DNA from: Desulfuromonadaceae bacterium
GTDB lineage: Bacteria; Desulfobacterota; Desulfuromonadia; Geobacterales; Pseudopelobacteraceae
NCBI GenBank assembly: GCA_028681335.1
Contig: JAQUIT010000003.1
Coordinates: forward strand, 186,001 to 250,000
Length of the DNA stretch: 64,000 bases
Reading direction: 5' to 3'
Below the pieces are notes generated by a model. The model worked only from the letters and a program-made list of their open reading frames with translations, made no database searches and had not been told where the DNA came from. Of this stretch, positions 8,614-18,105 are shown in pieces; positions within the stretch are counted from its first letter, which is position 1; each line of letters starts with the position of its first letter. A program made the position numbers and the translations under genes.

Positions 8614-9105
8614 TTAACGGAAATAGAACCGTGCTCCGATGGCTCCGTTGATGTGGAAGTCTGTGTCGGGGGCAATGTCAAGAACGGGTACAATCTCGGC
8701 AAATAAATCTACCGGCGCTTTCGCAAAGAGGTAGGAGATGCCGAACGGGACGCGGACACCAAGCAGCGTGTCGTTATGGTCGTGTCCACTTCTGTTGTCG
8801 CTGTTTTCAAACTTGATTCTTCCGCCGATACCGTAATAAAGAGGCAGCTTCCCTCCAAGTGATCCGGTGTTCAGCACTCCGAAGTTGTGGATAAGATAGT
8901 CGGCGTGGAGCTGAAAGCTGTCATTATCCGAGAACGACCAGGCCGCCGCTGCATCAATTGCCTGATCCTTGCTTATCCATTTCTTGATGCTTATCCCTGT
9001 CGGCTCACCAAGAATAACACCAACTCCTATGCCGTCCTGCGCAGTTGCTACTGATGCTACTGCCAAAAATGCTGCCATTACCACGCCAGTTATCCGTGCT
9101 TTCAT
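8614..9105 (-). CDS. Small outer-membrane beta-barrel protein
   Basis: 163 residues with a signal peptide (MKARITGVVMAAFLAVASVATAQ) and a mature part of alternating amphipathic strands ending in the aromatic IGARFYFR typical of outer-membrane barrels. GVGVILGEPTGISIKKWISK near the N-terminus and YYGIGGRIKFENSD in the middle resemble small DUF3996-type barrels. Function is unknown; it is probably a structural or porin-like outer-membrane component. The start has GGAAGGAGATGAT just upstream. It lies 60 bp downstream of clpB on the same strand and could be read through from it. Confidence 0.65.
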   Translation of the reverse strand: MKARITGVVMAAFLAVASVATAQDGIGVGVILGEPTGISIKKWISKDQAIDAAAAWSFSDNDSFQLHADYLIHNFGVLNTGSLGGKLPLYYGIGGRIKFENSDNRSGHDHNDTLLGVRVPFGISYLFAKAPVDLFAEIVPVLDIAPDTDFHINGAIGARFYFR

Positions 9106-9165
9106 ATCATCTCCTTCCGAATAAACAACGATTGTTATTGTTGACTCATACCTCTGCTCGTGACG

Positions 9166-11769
9166 TCAGCTCTTGATGCAGAGCGCGCCGTTTTCCAGTT
9201 CCACCTTCAGTGTGCCACCTTCAAGTACATCACCGCCGATTATTGCCCTGGCAACGCGGGTTTCCAGTTCACGTTGCAGATAGCGTTTGAGAGGTCTGGC
9301 GCCGTAGACCGGATCATAGCCTGCTTTGGCTATGAAGCCAAGAGCTTCCTTGCTAATCTCAAGAGTTATACGCTGGTCTTTCAAGCGCTGCTTGAGCTGC
9401 TCAGCGAGCAGATCAGCGATTTTCATCACCTCATCGATATGCAGCGGCTTGAAAAGCACGATGTCATCAACGCGGTTCAGGAACTCGGGCCGGAAGCCGG
9501 CTTTAAGTTCCTGCATAACGTTTTTGCGCGCATCCTCCCTGATATCGCCGTTCGCCGTGATCCCATCCAGCAGATATGCAGAGCCAATGTTGGAGGTCAT
9601 GATAATGACGGTGTTTTTGAAGCTGACGGTCCGGCCGTGGCTGTCGGTTACCCGTCCGTCATCCAGTATCTGCAGCAGGATGTTGAAAACGTCAGGGTGA
9701 GCCTTTTCGATTTCGTCGAAGAGCAGGACGCTGTATGGTCTGCGCCGTACCGCTTCGCTCAGTTGTCCCCCCTCCTCGTAACCGACGTAGCCGGGAGGTG
9801 CGCCGATCAGGCGTGATACGGCAAACTTCTCCATGTACTCGGACATGTCGATGCGCACCATGTTCTCTTCTGAGTCGAACAGTGCCTCAGCCAGGGTGCG
9901 GGCCAGTTCGGTCTTGCCGACTCCGGTCGGTCCGAGGAAGATGAATGAGCCGATTGGGCGGCGCGGGTCCTTGATGCCGGAGCGGGCTCGGAGTACGGCA
10001 TCTGAGACCAGTTGCACCGCTTCATCCTGTCCGATAACCCGCTGGTGCAGGATGTCCTCCAGGCGCAAAAGTTTTTCCCGTTCTCCTTCCACCAGCCGCA
10101 GAACCGGTATGCCGGTCCAGTGGGCGACTATTTCGGCGATCTCATCTTCGGTGACCTCTTCCCGCAGCAGTTTTTCACCACCCTGCTTCTGGCTCAGTGT
10201 TGTTTCTTCATTTTTAAGCGCTGTTTCAAGCCCGGGGAGCTCGGAGTACTTGAGCTTTGAGGCCTGTTCCAGATTGCTGGTTCGTTCGGCCTGCTCAATT
10301 TCACGGCGTGTCTTTTCAATCTGTTCCCTCAAACCCTTAACCCGTTCGATGGCGATCTTTTCGGAATCGTAGCGGGCCCGCATCGCGTTGGACTTTTCAC
10401 GTTCATTTGCCAGCTCCTTGCGCAGTATTTCCAGGCGCTCGATGCTCGCTTTGTCCTTCTCCTTCTTGAGTGCGACTTCCTCTATCTCCAACTGCATCAC
10501 CCGGCGTGAAATAGTGTCCAGCTCCGAAGGTACGGAGTCAATTTCGGTTCTGATCATCGCGCACGCTTCATCCACCAGGTCGATGGCCTTGTCCGGCAAA
10601 AAGCGTTCGGTGATGTAGCGGTTTGAGAGTGTCGCTGCTGCGACCAGAGCGTTGTCCTGAATTCTGACGCCGTGATGTACCTCGAAGCGTTCTTTTAAGC
10701 CGCGCAGGATCGATACCGTGTCCTCTACGGTCGGTTGTTCAACCAGCACCGGCTGAAAGCGGCGCTCCAGAGCGGCATCTTTCTCGATGTTCTGACGATA
10801 TTCATCAAGGGTGGTCGCACCAATGCAGTGTAATTCTCCGCGGGCCAGCATCGGCTTCAGCATGTTACCGGCGTCCATCGATCCTTCCGTCTTGCCGGCG
10901 CCGACGATTGTGTGCAGCTCGTCGATAAAGAGGATTATTCTTCCTTCGGCCTCCTTGACCTCGTTCAGTACCGCTTTCAGGCGCTCCTCAAATTCACCGC
11001 GATATTTGGCGCCGGCAATCAGCGCCCCCATATCCAGGGCAAAGACGCTCTTGTCTTTCAGCCCCTCCGGTACGTCTCCCCGCACAATTCGCTGGGCAAG
11101 CCCCTCGACAATGGCGGTCTTGCCGACACCCGGTTCGCCGATCAGCACCGGGTTGTTCTTCGTCTTACGGGATAAGACCCGGATTACCCGGCGTACCTCT
11201 TCATCTCGTCCGATAACCGGGTCAAGCTTGTCCAGACGAGCCATTTTAACCAGATCACGGCCGTATTTTTCCAGTGCTTCATAGGTAGCTTCGGGATTAG
11301 CGCTCTGTACCCGCTGGCTGCCGCGTACTTCGGTGAGTGTCTTCAGGAATCGCTCATGGCTTATTCCCGCCATCTTTAAAATTCGCCCGGAAGGTACCTT
11401 GTCACCCTCGGCCAGCAGCGCCATAAACAGATGCTCAACGGAGACATATTCGTCTTTGAGCCGTTTAGCCTCGTTTTCTGCCGTTACCAGAATACGTGAC
11501 AGCCGCTGGGAAACATATATTTTCCCCGCCTCTGCACCCGGTCCGGAGACTCTCGGTATTCGGTCAAGTTCTGCAGCGACCTCATTTTTTATCATCTCCG
11601 GTCGGATGTCCATCCGCTGCAGCAGGCGCTGTACCAGACCGTCATGCTGGTCGAGCAGTGCCCAGAGCAGATGTTCGCAACTGACCTCGACGTGCCCGAA
11701 CGAAACAGCTTTGTTTTGTGCTTCGGTAAATGCTTCCTGGGATTTTTGCGTTAGTTTGTTGAAGTCCAT
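9166..11769 (-). CDS. clpB: ATP-dependent disaggregase ClpB
   Basis: 867 residues from the ATG giving [14 protein letters not shown]; the upstream ATG in the ORF track would add 11 non-family residues and lacks the AGAGG site seen here. Layout is canonical: N-domain with two Clp repeats (1-145), first AAA+ module with GEPGVGKT and FIDELHT, the long coiled-coil middle domain (about 400-520) specific to ClpB, and second AAA+ module with GPTGVGKT and [12 protein letters not shown]. It dissolves protein aggregates in the cytosol together with DnaK. Divergent from rsmD. A TTGACT box about 60 bp upstream could belong to its promoter, but no clear heat-shock element can be fixed by eye. Confidence 0.97.
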   Translation of the reverse strand: MDFNKLTQKSQEAFTEAQNKAVSFGHVEVSCEHLLWALLDQHDGLVQRLLQRMDIRPEMIKNEVAAELDRIPRVSGPGAEAGKIYVSQRLSRILVTAENEAKRLKDEYVSVEHLFMALLAEGDKVPSGRILKMAGISHERFLKTLTEVRGSQRVQSANPEATYEALEKYGRDLVKMARLDKLDPVIGRDEEVRRVIRVLSRKTKNNPVLIGEPGVGKTAIVEGLAQRIVRGDVPEGLKDKSVFALDMGALIAGAKYRGEFEERLKAVLNEVKEAEGRIILFIDELHTIVGAGKTEGSMDAGNMLKPMLARGELHCIGATTLDEYRQNIEKDAALERRFQPVLVEQPTVEDTVSILRGLKERFEVHHGVRIQDNALVAAATLSNRYITERFLPDKAIDLVDEACAMIRTEIDSVPSELDTISRRVMQLEIEEVALKKEKDKASIERLEILRKELANEREKSNAMRARYDSEKIAIERVKGLREQIEKTRREIEQAERTSNLEQASKLKYSELPGLETALKNEETTLSQKQGGEKLLREEVTEDEIAEIVAHWTGIPVLRLVEGEREKLLRLEDILHQRVIGQDEAVQLVSDAVLRARSGIKDPRRPIGSFIFLGPTGVGKTELARTLAEALFDSEENMVRIDMSEYMEKFAVSRLIGAPPGYVGYEEGGQLSEAVRRRPYSVLLFDEIEKAHPDVFNILLQILDDGRVTDSHGRTVSFKNTVIIMTSNIGSAYLLDGITANGDIREDARKNVMQELKAGFRPEFLNRVDDIVLFKPLHIDEVMKIADLLAEQLKQRLKDQRITLEISKEALGFIAKAGYDPVYGARPLKRYLQRELETRVARAIIGGDVLEGGTLKVELENGALCIKS

Positions 11770-12004
11770 GATTGTGCCTCTTTTTGTTACGTTTTTATGC
11801 ATCGCATACCTATGAGTTAAGCACTGGCTGGCGTTAAGTCAAGTTATTGAGTCCAAAACATGTACGTACAGATATTCATATACTCCGGCTTTTACCGTCA
11901 TAATACGGTTCAGCGCTTCAACCCTGCTGCAAGCTCTTCTCACTTGACCTATCATGTTATTTGCGCTAGCTTCCCATGGAATCAGAGCTTGAGGTTTAGT
12001 GCCA

Positions 12005-12568
12005 ATGCGGGTAATTGCGGGAACCAATCGTGGTAAAAACTTGTCTGTGCCCCCCGGCACGACAACCAGGCCGACCTCGGATCGTGTTAAAGAATCTCTT
12101 TTCAGTATTCTGTCGAGCCGTATTGATTTTGATGATGTCCGTGTGCTGGACATCTGTGCCGGCACCGGTAGTCTCGGAATCGAAGCCCTGAGCCGTGGGG
12201 CTGTCTCATGCTGCTTTATAGAAAGCAATAAGTCTGTTAAAGCGGTGCTTGAAAAAAACATACTGGCTACCGGCAGCCTGGATCGATCTGAAATTCTGAA
12301 TATGGATGCGCTCAGGGCTTTAAACGCTCTTGCCGGGCGTGGTAAATGTTATGATCTTGTGTTCTTTGATCCTCCCTATGATTCAGAATTATATAAAAGT
12401 GTCCCTGAGCTGCTCGCTTCATCCTCATTATTGGCATCGGGTGCAATTCTGCTGGTTGAATGTTCCGTTCGCAAGCCGGTAGCGGAATCATATGGCGGGC
12501 TTAAGCGTTTTGATCGGCGAGTCTACGGAGAAACAGCTCTCGAATTTTTTACTGCGGAGGAAGAATGA
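12005..12568 (+). CDS. rsmD: 16S rRNA (guanine966-N2)-methyltransferase RsmD
   Basis: About 187 residues. The SAM-binding motif is VLDICAGTGSLGIEALSRGA, and the catalytic motif of N2-guanine methylases is present as FFDPPYDSELY. The opening MRVIAGTNRGKNLSVP is typical of RsmD. It methylates G966 of 16S rRNA during 30S assembly. GTG 11999 and ATG 12005 are both possible starts; the GAGG site lies 10 nt before the ATG and only 4 nt before the GTG, so I chose the ATG. It overlaps coaD by 4 bp (ATGA), the common rsmD-coaD operon arrangement. Confidence 0.93.
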   Translation: MRVIAGTNRGKNLSVPPGTTTRPTSDRVKESLFSILSSRIDFDDVRVLDICAGTGSLGIEALSRGAVSCCFIESNKSVKAVLEKNILATGSLDRSEILNMDALRALNALAGRGKCYDLVFFDPPYDSELYKSVPELLASSSLLASGAILLVECSVRKPVAESYGGLKRFDRRVYGETALEFFTAEEE

Positions 12569-13047
12569 AGAAAATTGCTGTTTATCCCGGTTCATTTGAC
12601 CCAATCACCTATGGCCATCTTGATATAATCAAACGCGGCCTGACAATCTTTGACGAAATAATAGTTGCCGTTGCCAGTAACTCTCAGAAAAATGCTCTGT
12701 TCACAACGAACGAACGGGTTGAGTTGATTCAGGATGTTTTGAAAGAGGAGGGGAGGGTTACTGTTGATACTTTTAGCGGACTTTTGATAGAGTATGTCTC
12801 TTCCCGCAAGGCTCATGTCATCATTCGTGGGCTCCGCGCCATATCTGACTTTGAATACGAATTCCAGATTGCCCAGATGAACAGCAGTATCGGCAAGGAG
12901 ATTGAAACGCTGTTCATGATGACATCGCTGCAGTACGGCTATCTCTCCTCCTCGATCGTCAAGGAGGTCTGTTCACTTAACGGCAATATTGACAAGTTTG
13001 TTCCGCCGGAAGTTAAAAAGGCTTTGCGCTTGAAATATGGTTTATAA
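12565..13047 (+). CDS. coaD: Phosphopantetheine adenylyltransferase CoaD
   Basis: 160 residues, the usual length. It has the nucleotidyltransferase motif GSFDPITYGHLDII, the substrate-binding IIRGLRAISDFEYEFQ and the second ATP motif YLSSSIVKEV. It transfers AMP from ATP to 4'-phosphopantetheine, the penultimate step of coenzyme A synthesis. Translationally coupled to rsmD by a 4-bp overlap and followed by a strong terminator. Confidence 0.97.
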   Translation: MKKIAVYPGSFDPITYGHLDIIKRGLTIFDEIIVAVASNSQKNALFTTNERVELIQDVLKEEGRVTVDTFSGLLIEYVSSRKAHVIIRGLRAISDFEYEFQIAQMNSSIGKEIETLFMMTSLQYGYLSSSIVKEVCSLNGNIDKFVPPEVKKALRLKYGL

Positions 13048-13066
13048 CAGGTACGATATACACGAC

Positions 13067-13094
13067 GGGGCGCTGCAAGGCGCCCCATTTTTTT
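13067..13094 (+). terminator. Terminator after rsmD-coaD
   Basis: Perfect 7-bp stem GGGGCGC / GCGCCCC with a 6-nt loop, followed by ATTTTTTT. Confidence 0.85.
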
Positions 13095-13110
13095 AACCAC
13101 GAGGTGCATC

Positions 13111-13305
13111 ATGATTACCCAGGAAATGATAATTGCCGACATCATCACACAGCATCCCGAAACTTTGCCGGTTTTCAAGCAGTACAACCTTGACTGCTAC
13201 GAGTGTCAGATTGCCGACCTGGAAACGTTGGGTCATGGCGCCGGCGTGCACAAAATAGATATTGCCCAGTTACTGGTTTCGTTGAACGCTGTGCTGAAAA
13301 AATGA
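13111..13305 (+). CDS. DUF1858 / hybrid-cluster-protein-associated redox disulfide domain protein
   Basis: 64 residues consisting of the single DUF1858 domain: MIIADIITQHPETLPVFKQY, then the redox pair CYEC and a short helical C-terminus. The CxxC pair suggests a thiol-disulfide or metal site. The family is often found fused or adjacent to hybrid-cluster proteins and related anaerobic redox enzymes. Here hcp is almost 49 kb away, so a direct link is not shown. It lies downstream of the coaD terminator and 32 bp upstream of the PilZ gene, with which it may be cotranscribed. Ribosome site: ACGAGGTG before ATG. Confidence 0.85.
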   Translation: MITQEMIIADIITQHPETLPVFKQYNLDCYECQIADLETLGHGAGVHKIDIAQLLVSLNAVLKK

Positions 13306-13337
13306 TGCGTGCCGCCATAGTCAAGGAGTAACGCCCC

Positions 13338-14441
13338 ATGAGTGATATGGAACTTTATTCGAGCTATTTCCCGGTCGGTAAAAAGGTCGGTGTCGGCATA
13401 CCCCTTCCCAATGCCGATATTTTCAGGGACTGGGCAATAATTCATGAAATAGATGAGGATCTTGTCTCATTACAGTTGTCCCGTGACACACTACCTGAAA
13501 GTGTATCGCTGCATTATGGACAGATTCTTGAATTACGTGGCGGTGATGAGGAGAGTGCCTACAGCTGCAGGGCTATTATTGTTTCAGAGGGTGTTGCCAG
13601 AGAGTTGTTATTACGGCTCATCGGTGAAGTCGTGTCGGATGAACTGCGCGAGTTTTACCGCATTGATGCCTTTCTCCCGATCAAATATTTTGTCAGTAAG
13701 GAACAAAATATTGACAAGCTGCGCAAGCAGTGGGAAGTGCGGCGGGAGCAGCGTCAGCAGCTTGAAATCGATCTGGCTGATCGTCGCTGGAGCGGCGCGG
13801 TACTCCCGGAAGGGGCCACATTGCCGCTTGAGCCACGTGAAGGAGTATCAGAAGCGGAAGGTGATGAAATTGCTCCTGCTCCTGTTGCTGTAGAAGAGGT
13901 GGAACAAGACCCCTGGGATACAATCATTCCGCTGGCAGCCAATATCAGCGGTGGCGGTCTGCGTATAATTACGCATCAGGGCTTCGAATACGGCGAATAC
14001 ACGCTGCTTGAGATCATGGTGCCGTCGCCGCGGCGCGTTGTTGATGTTATCGGTCGGGTTGTTTTTGCCAATCGTAATTTTTCCGCAGGGAAAGATCGCG
14101 AATATTTCAATACCGGTGTGCAGTTTGTGTACATAGAAGAGCGTGACCGGGATGCAATTGTCGGTTATATCTCCAACATTCAGCTCAAAAGAATCCGCCA
14201 GCTGCGTGAGAGATATCTGTACCGTGGAATACTGGAGAGTGAAGAGCTATCGGGCAATGAAGGGGTGTTTGGTTTCAAGAGACGTACGACGCGGGTGGCT
14301 GCCATTGTCATTTTTGTTGTTTTATGCGCGCTGCTGATCGATTTTTACCGAAACTATGTTCTCGTCCATCCAAAGGGAGAGATCCAACGCACTTTTGAGG
14401 AGAGTATCAGGAAATATCGGGAACAGCAGAAGCCGAATTAG
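13338..14441 (+). CDS. PilZ-domain protein with C-terminal membrane anchor
   Basis: 367 residues. The N-terminal half resembles the YcgR-like flagellar-brake fold (VGKKVGVGIPLP to LEIDLADRRWSGAVLP). A PilZ domain at about 195-285 carries the second PilZ motif as NISGGGLRI, followed by IMVPSPRRVVDVIGRVVF. The first PilZ motif (RxxxR) is not clear, so cyclic di-GMP binding is likely but unproven. An Ala/Glu/Pro-rich linker separates the halves. A single C-terminal helix (about 316-335, TRVAAIVIFVVLCALLIDFY) would anchor it in the inner membrane with most of the protein in the cytosol. Convergent with recB, only 3 bp between stops. Confidence 0.8.
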   Translation: MSDMELYSSYFPVGKKVGVGIPLPNADIFRDWAIIHEIDEDLVSLQLSRDTLPESVSLHYGQILELRGGDEESAYSCRAIIVSEGVARELLLRLIGEVVSDELREFYRIDAFLPIKYFVSKEQNIDKLRKQWEVRREQRQQLEIDLADRRWSGAVLPEGATLPLEPREGVSEAEGDEIAPAPVAVEEVEQDPWDTIIPLAANISGGGLRIITHQGFEYGEYTLLEIMVPSPRRVVDVIGRVVFANRNFSAGKDREYFNTGVQFVYIEERDRDAIVGYISNIQLKRIRQLRERYLYRGILESEELSGNEGVFGFKRRTTRVAAIVIFVVLCALLIDFYRNYVLVHPKGEIQRTFEESIRKYREQQKPN

Positions 14442-14444
14442 AAA

Positions 14445-17400
14445 TCACGACAGCAGCAGCTCTTCGGCACGGTGTATAAATTCTATTGCTGGCCGGGCAA
14501 AGTAGATGCCGTTCCTTGAACCTCCGTCTGAAATGCCGCGCAGATAAAGGTATACTGTTCCGCCGAAATGCTTTTCATAGCTGTACCCCGGCAGCCGCAG
14601 TTTCAAGAGACGGTTCAAGGCCAGAGTATAGAGATGGTATTGCAGGACATAGGCACTACGGCACATCGATTCGTGCATATTTTCCTGATTGTATGCGGCT
14701 GTTTTCATGCCGAGATGGTTCGATTTCCAGTCAAGAATGTAGAAGCGTTCATCATGCATGAAAACCAGATCAATAAAACCCTGCAGCATGCCGCGACTCT
14801 GCCGGAATGAAAGCTTGTTCAGTACCTCGTAATAATCTCCGAAGCTTTCCCCGTCAAGCACCCCATCAAAAAGCGACCGCAGTGTCTCCGGAGCAAGCTG
14901 CCTGATGGGAAGATAAAATTCCATCTCTGCCTGCCAATCGCCCCTTTTTAATTGTGCCAGAGTGAAGTCCCGCTGCTCCGGTATAATCCGGGCTGAGGTA
15001 ACATCTGTCACCATGCTCCTGACGGCCGGTAGCCACTGCTCGTGGAAACCGTTACCGGCCAGTGATGAGAGTGTCGTGGTCGTGATGGTGTCGCTATCAA
15101 GCCGGGTATAGTCAAGGCGCTCAAAAATATCATGGAGGCAGACGCCAGCTTTTGCGCCACGCGGAAAGTCAAAGATTGACAGCCCTTCCGAAGGCTGGTC
15201 GAGCGTCGTTACCGGGTTCTCCAAGGCAATGGCAGTCGAATCATGATCGTGCGCTTCAAAGGTATGCCCGGTGCCGGAGGTCATGCTGCTGAAGCTGGCA
15301 ACATGCCAGTCATCACGCGGAGGGAGCTGCAGCGTTCTGCAACTGTAGGGCGTATCTGCCTGTACAGGACCCTGGTACGGAGGAAAGGACTCAGGTGGCG
15401 GCATCATCCCGACAGAGAGTCCACTGTCTCCGTTGCCGGCAAGCCGCTGCACGTCATCAAAGATCCCCTGGTCCCCCAGTGCCGAAAAACTTTTGCTATC
15501 CGTCGCCGCAGAACCGTCATGCAGCAGTCTGAAAAGAGGTGAGTCTACTGCGCCATTGATCGCCCCCCAGACGGCGTAGCAGCGGAACTCTGCCCTGGTC
15601 AGGGCGACATAGAGCAGTCTGGCCGCCTCAGCTTCGCGCTCTTCCGCGGCACGTTGCAGATTTTCATTGTCTGCTGCAAGATCCAGCACCAGTTCTCCTG
15701 CATTATCATGGAAGAGTGCCCTGTCCGGTTTAGCGGATGGGGCGTCCCAGGCAAACGGAACAAATACAACCGGGTACTGCAGGCCTTTACTGGCGTGTAT
15801 GGTTGAAATCATCACCGCGTCATCATCGGTTTCAAGTCGTAGCAGTGCCGCATCATCCTTGCTGTTGCCGCTTATTTTCCGCTCGAGCCAGGTGATCAAT
15901 CCGGTCAGGCTTTTGCCCTGCTCCAGTTCGGCCTGGTGCAGCAATTCGCCGCAGTGGATGATATTGGTCAGGCAACGCTCACCTCCGGGACGTAATAAGA
16001 GCTGCTTCCGCACACCACAACTCCCGAGCAGGCGCGCTATCAGCGCAACCACACCACCGGAAGCGGCCGCACTGTGCAGGTCCAGAAAACGGAGCAGCCA
16101 TGCCTCCCATTCCGGATCCTCCCCGGAACTTTCCACAAAGCCGGAAACCTGATTGGCACTTAACCCCATAGTGGGAGTCAGCAGGGCTTCGCGAACCAGA
16201 GCTTCACGATGCGGTTCGGCCGCTGCACGTAAAATACGAAGAAGATCAAGCGCTTCCGCTGTCTCGTAAATAGTGGCGCTTCCCTGTTGGACGGAGGGTA
16301 TACCAAGAGCTGCAAGCGCATCCTGTATCAGTTGGCCCTGTTTATGTGCTTTTACCAGTACGGCAATGTCACCGGGTTGCAGCGGTTGTGTCTGTCCGGC
16401 TGTTGAGATGGTGGCCCGTTCCGGCTCCAGCAGGCGGGCAATCTCTGCGGCGACGGCCTGCACAATGCTGCGGGTGGCCACAGGCTTTACCTCTGCTTTA
16501 GTCCCGTCACTGCGCGGATATATCCAAAGTTTGAGTGGCTGTTCGTCCTGAATCCCGTCAAACAACAGTCGATCCTTTACTGAGCGGCCGGAGCTGACCT
16601 CATGAAACGGGATGTCTACACACAGGAATGGATCGGGAACAGCCATGAACAGGGCTGAAACCGCTTTTACCAATGCTGCATCCGATCTAAAATTTGTTCC
16701 AAGCGTATGCGTCTTACCGGAGGTAACATTTTTGCCGGCATTCAGATAGGCAAAGACATCGGCGCCGCGGAAACTGTAAATAGCCTGTTTCGGGTCACCA
16801 ATCAGAAACAGCGGGTAACCCTGTTCGGCTCCGATACGTTTGAAGATATTCCACTGGAGTGGGTCCGTATCCTGGAATTCATCAATCATGGCAGCCCGGT
16901 AGCGCAGCCTCAGTTTTTCCGCAAGAGCAGCGCCTGAGGCTGCTTCAAGTGCAACGTGAAGATCGAGCAGCAAATCATCGAATGCGCGCTGATTTAACAG
17001 CTTTTTGCGCTTTGACAACTCCTGTTCAAACCACCTTTTTAAATCGTGCTGACAGGCAATGATACCGTTCCTGAAAGCGTGCTCGATTGATTCCTGCACA
17101 TCGCACAGCTGCTGACAGTGTGTGAAAAAAAGGTGGTCTGGGGTAAACGGAGATGTTTTTGTGAGTTTTGATGTGATTTTTCGCTGCGAAAAAAAATCAA
17201 GCTTGCTGTTCGGTCTGGCAGCATTTTCACCAGCTGCCCAGATGTCCATGGAGTTGACGGCGGCTTCGATCTGCGCCGGCTTATAGCTCTGCTTGTTCAG
17301 GCCTGCCTGCTCGATCTGTGTGATGATTGTGCTGCGATCGCTGCTCCAGATTGAACAGACAAGGTGGTATAGCCTGTCCCGCTCAGCCGTCAGTGGTTCA

Positions 17401-18023
17401 AGCGGTTCCTCATCGACCGGGGGGATAATCTTCAGGTCTGGATTCTGATAGTTGCCATCAAGCGGCTTGGCAAGTTTTTCCGGGGTGAATCCGGCTGAGG
17501 CAAGGCCTTCGACAAAATCATCCTGCTGCGACAGTATCCGTGTCCGCCAGAAATCGTCACGCACCTGTTTGACGATTGCACTCTGGTCGCTGATCATGTC
17601 ACTGCCGAAAAGGGAACCGCTTTCAAACGTATTCTCCAGCAGTGCCCGCTGGCAGAAGCCGTGAATGGTGAAGATAGCGGCATCATCAAATGAATAGAGT
17701 GCCCTGGTCAGAAGCAATCGGGCCCGATTGCCATCCTGCGGGCGGGCCGTCATGAGGAGCTGTTCAAGGGCGTCGTCACTTGCGGATCTTCCGCTGGTGT
17801 ACAGATCTAGCGTGGTTGAAATCCGCCGCCTGATGCGTTCGCGCAGCTCGGCTGTGGCGGCCTTTGTGTACGTCACCACAAGAATCTGCTCGGGACGCAG
17901 CTCTTTCTCAAGGATCAACAGGATATAGAGTGCGGCTATGGTCCAGGTTTTGCCGGTACCGGCACTCGCCTCTATCAGATTGAGGCCGGAGATGTCGATT
18001 GATTCAAGATTGAGTGGCTTCAT
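14445..18023 (-). CDS. recB: Exodeoxyribonuclease V beta subunit RecB (no recC or recD nearby)
   Basis: 1192 residues, the normal RecB length. Helicase motifs: Walker A EASAGTGKTWTIAAL, motif Ia VVTYTKAATAELRERI, motif II MIDEFQDTDPLQW, motif III LFLIGDPKQAIYSFRGAD and motif VI LLYVALTRAE. The C-terminal nuclease domain keeps GVCLHDIFERLD (metal-binding His) and QGFIDLVF ... YILDWKSN (metal-binding Asp and catalytic Lys). It unwinds and degrades DNA ends for recombinational repair, normally as RecBCD. Neither recC nor recD is adjacent: a Tim44-like gene is upstream and a convergent PilZ gene downstream. The partners must be elsewhere or the complex differs. Confidence 0.93.
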   Translation of the reverse strand: MKPLNLESIDISGLNLIEASAGTGKTWTIAALYILLILEKELRPEQILVVTYTKAATAELRERIRRRISTTLDLYTSGRSASDDALEQLLMTARPQDGNRARLLLTRALYSFDDAAIFTIHGFCQRALLENTFESGSLFGSDMISDQSAIVKQVRDDFWRTRILSQQDDFVEGLASAGFTPEKLAKPLDGNYQNPDLKIIPPVDEEPLEPLTAERDRLYHLVCSIWSSDRSTIITQIEQAGLNKQSYKPAQIEAAVNSMDIWAAGENAARPNSKLDFFSQRKITSKLTKTSPFTPDHLFFTHCQQLCDVQESIEHAFRNGIIACQHDLKRWFEQELSKRKKLLNQRAFDDLLLDLHVALEAASGAALAEKLRLRYRAAMIDEFQDTDPLQWNIFKRIGAEQGYPLFLIGDPKQAIYSFRGADVFAYLNAGKNVTSGKTHTLGTNFRSDAALVKAVSALFMAVPDPFLCVDIPFHEVSSGRSVKDRLLFDGIQDEQPLKLWIYPRSDGTKAEVKPVATRSIVQAVAAEIARLLEPERATISTAGQTQPLQPGDIAVLVKAHKQGQLIQDALAALGIPSVQQGSATIYETAEALDLLRILRAAAEPHREALVREALLTPTMGLSANQVSGFVESSGEDPEWEAWLLRFLDLHSAAASGGVVALIARLLGSCGVRKQLLLRPGGERCLTNIIHCGELLHQAELEQGKSLTGLITWLERKISGNSKDDAALLRLETDDDAVMISTIHASKGLQYPVVFVPFAWDAPSAKPDRALFHDNAGELVLDLAADNENLQRAAEEREAEAARLLYVALTRAEFRCYAVWGAINGAVDSPLFRLLHDGSAATDSKSFSALGDQGIFDDVQRLAGNGDSGLSVGMMPPPESFPPYQGPVQADTPYSCRTLQLPPRDDWHVASFSSMTSGTGHTFEAHDHDSTAIALENPVTTLDQPSEGLSIFDFPRGAKAGVCLHDIFERLDYTRLDSDTITTTTLSSLAGNGFHEQWLPAVRSMVTDVTSARIIPEQRDFTLAQLKRGDWQAEMEFYLPIRQLAPETLRSLFDGVLDGESFGDYYEVLNKLSFRQSRGMLQGFIDLVFMHDERFYILDWKSNHLGMKTAAYNQENMHESMCRSAYVLQYHLYTLALNRLLKLRLPGYSYEKHFGGTVYLYLRGISDGGSRNGIYFARPAIEFIHRAEELLLS

Positions 18024-18063
18024 GGCGTTTTCATGGTGATGGTATCTAAGAGGAGGTGGGATT

Positions 18064-18097
18064 CTCCCCCCTTCTCAAAGAACGGGTAAGGGGGGAG
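18064..18097. repeat. Palindromic repeat between the Tim44-like gene and recB
   Basis: CTCCCCCCTT and AAGGGGGGAG form a perfect 10-bp stem around a 14-nt loop. It looks like a dispersed small palindromic repeat and may partly insulate recB from the upstream gene. No T-run follows on either strand. Confidence 0.55.
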
Positions 18098-18105
18098 GGG
18101 AGACA

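Noticed and set aside
11839-12261. 140-codon minus-strand ORF upstream of clpB
   Set aside because: Overlaps rsmD in antisense and lacks domain features; it is a shadow ORF.
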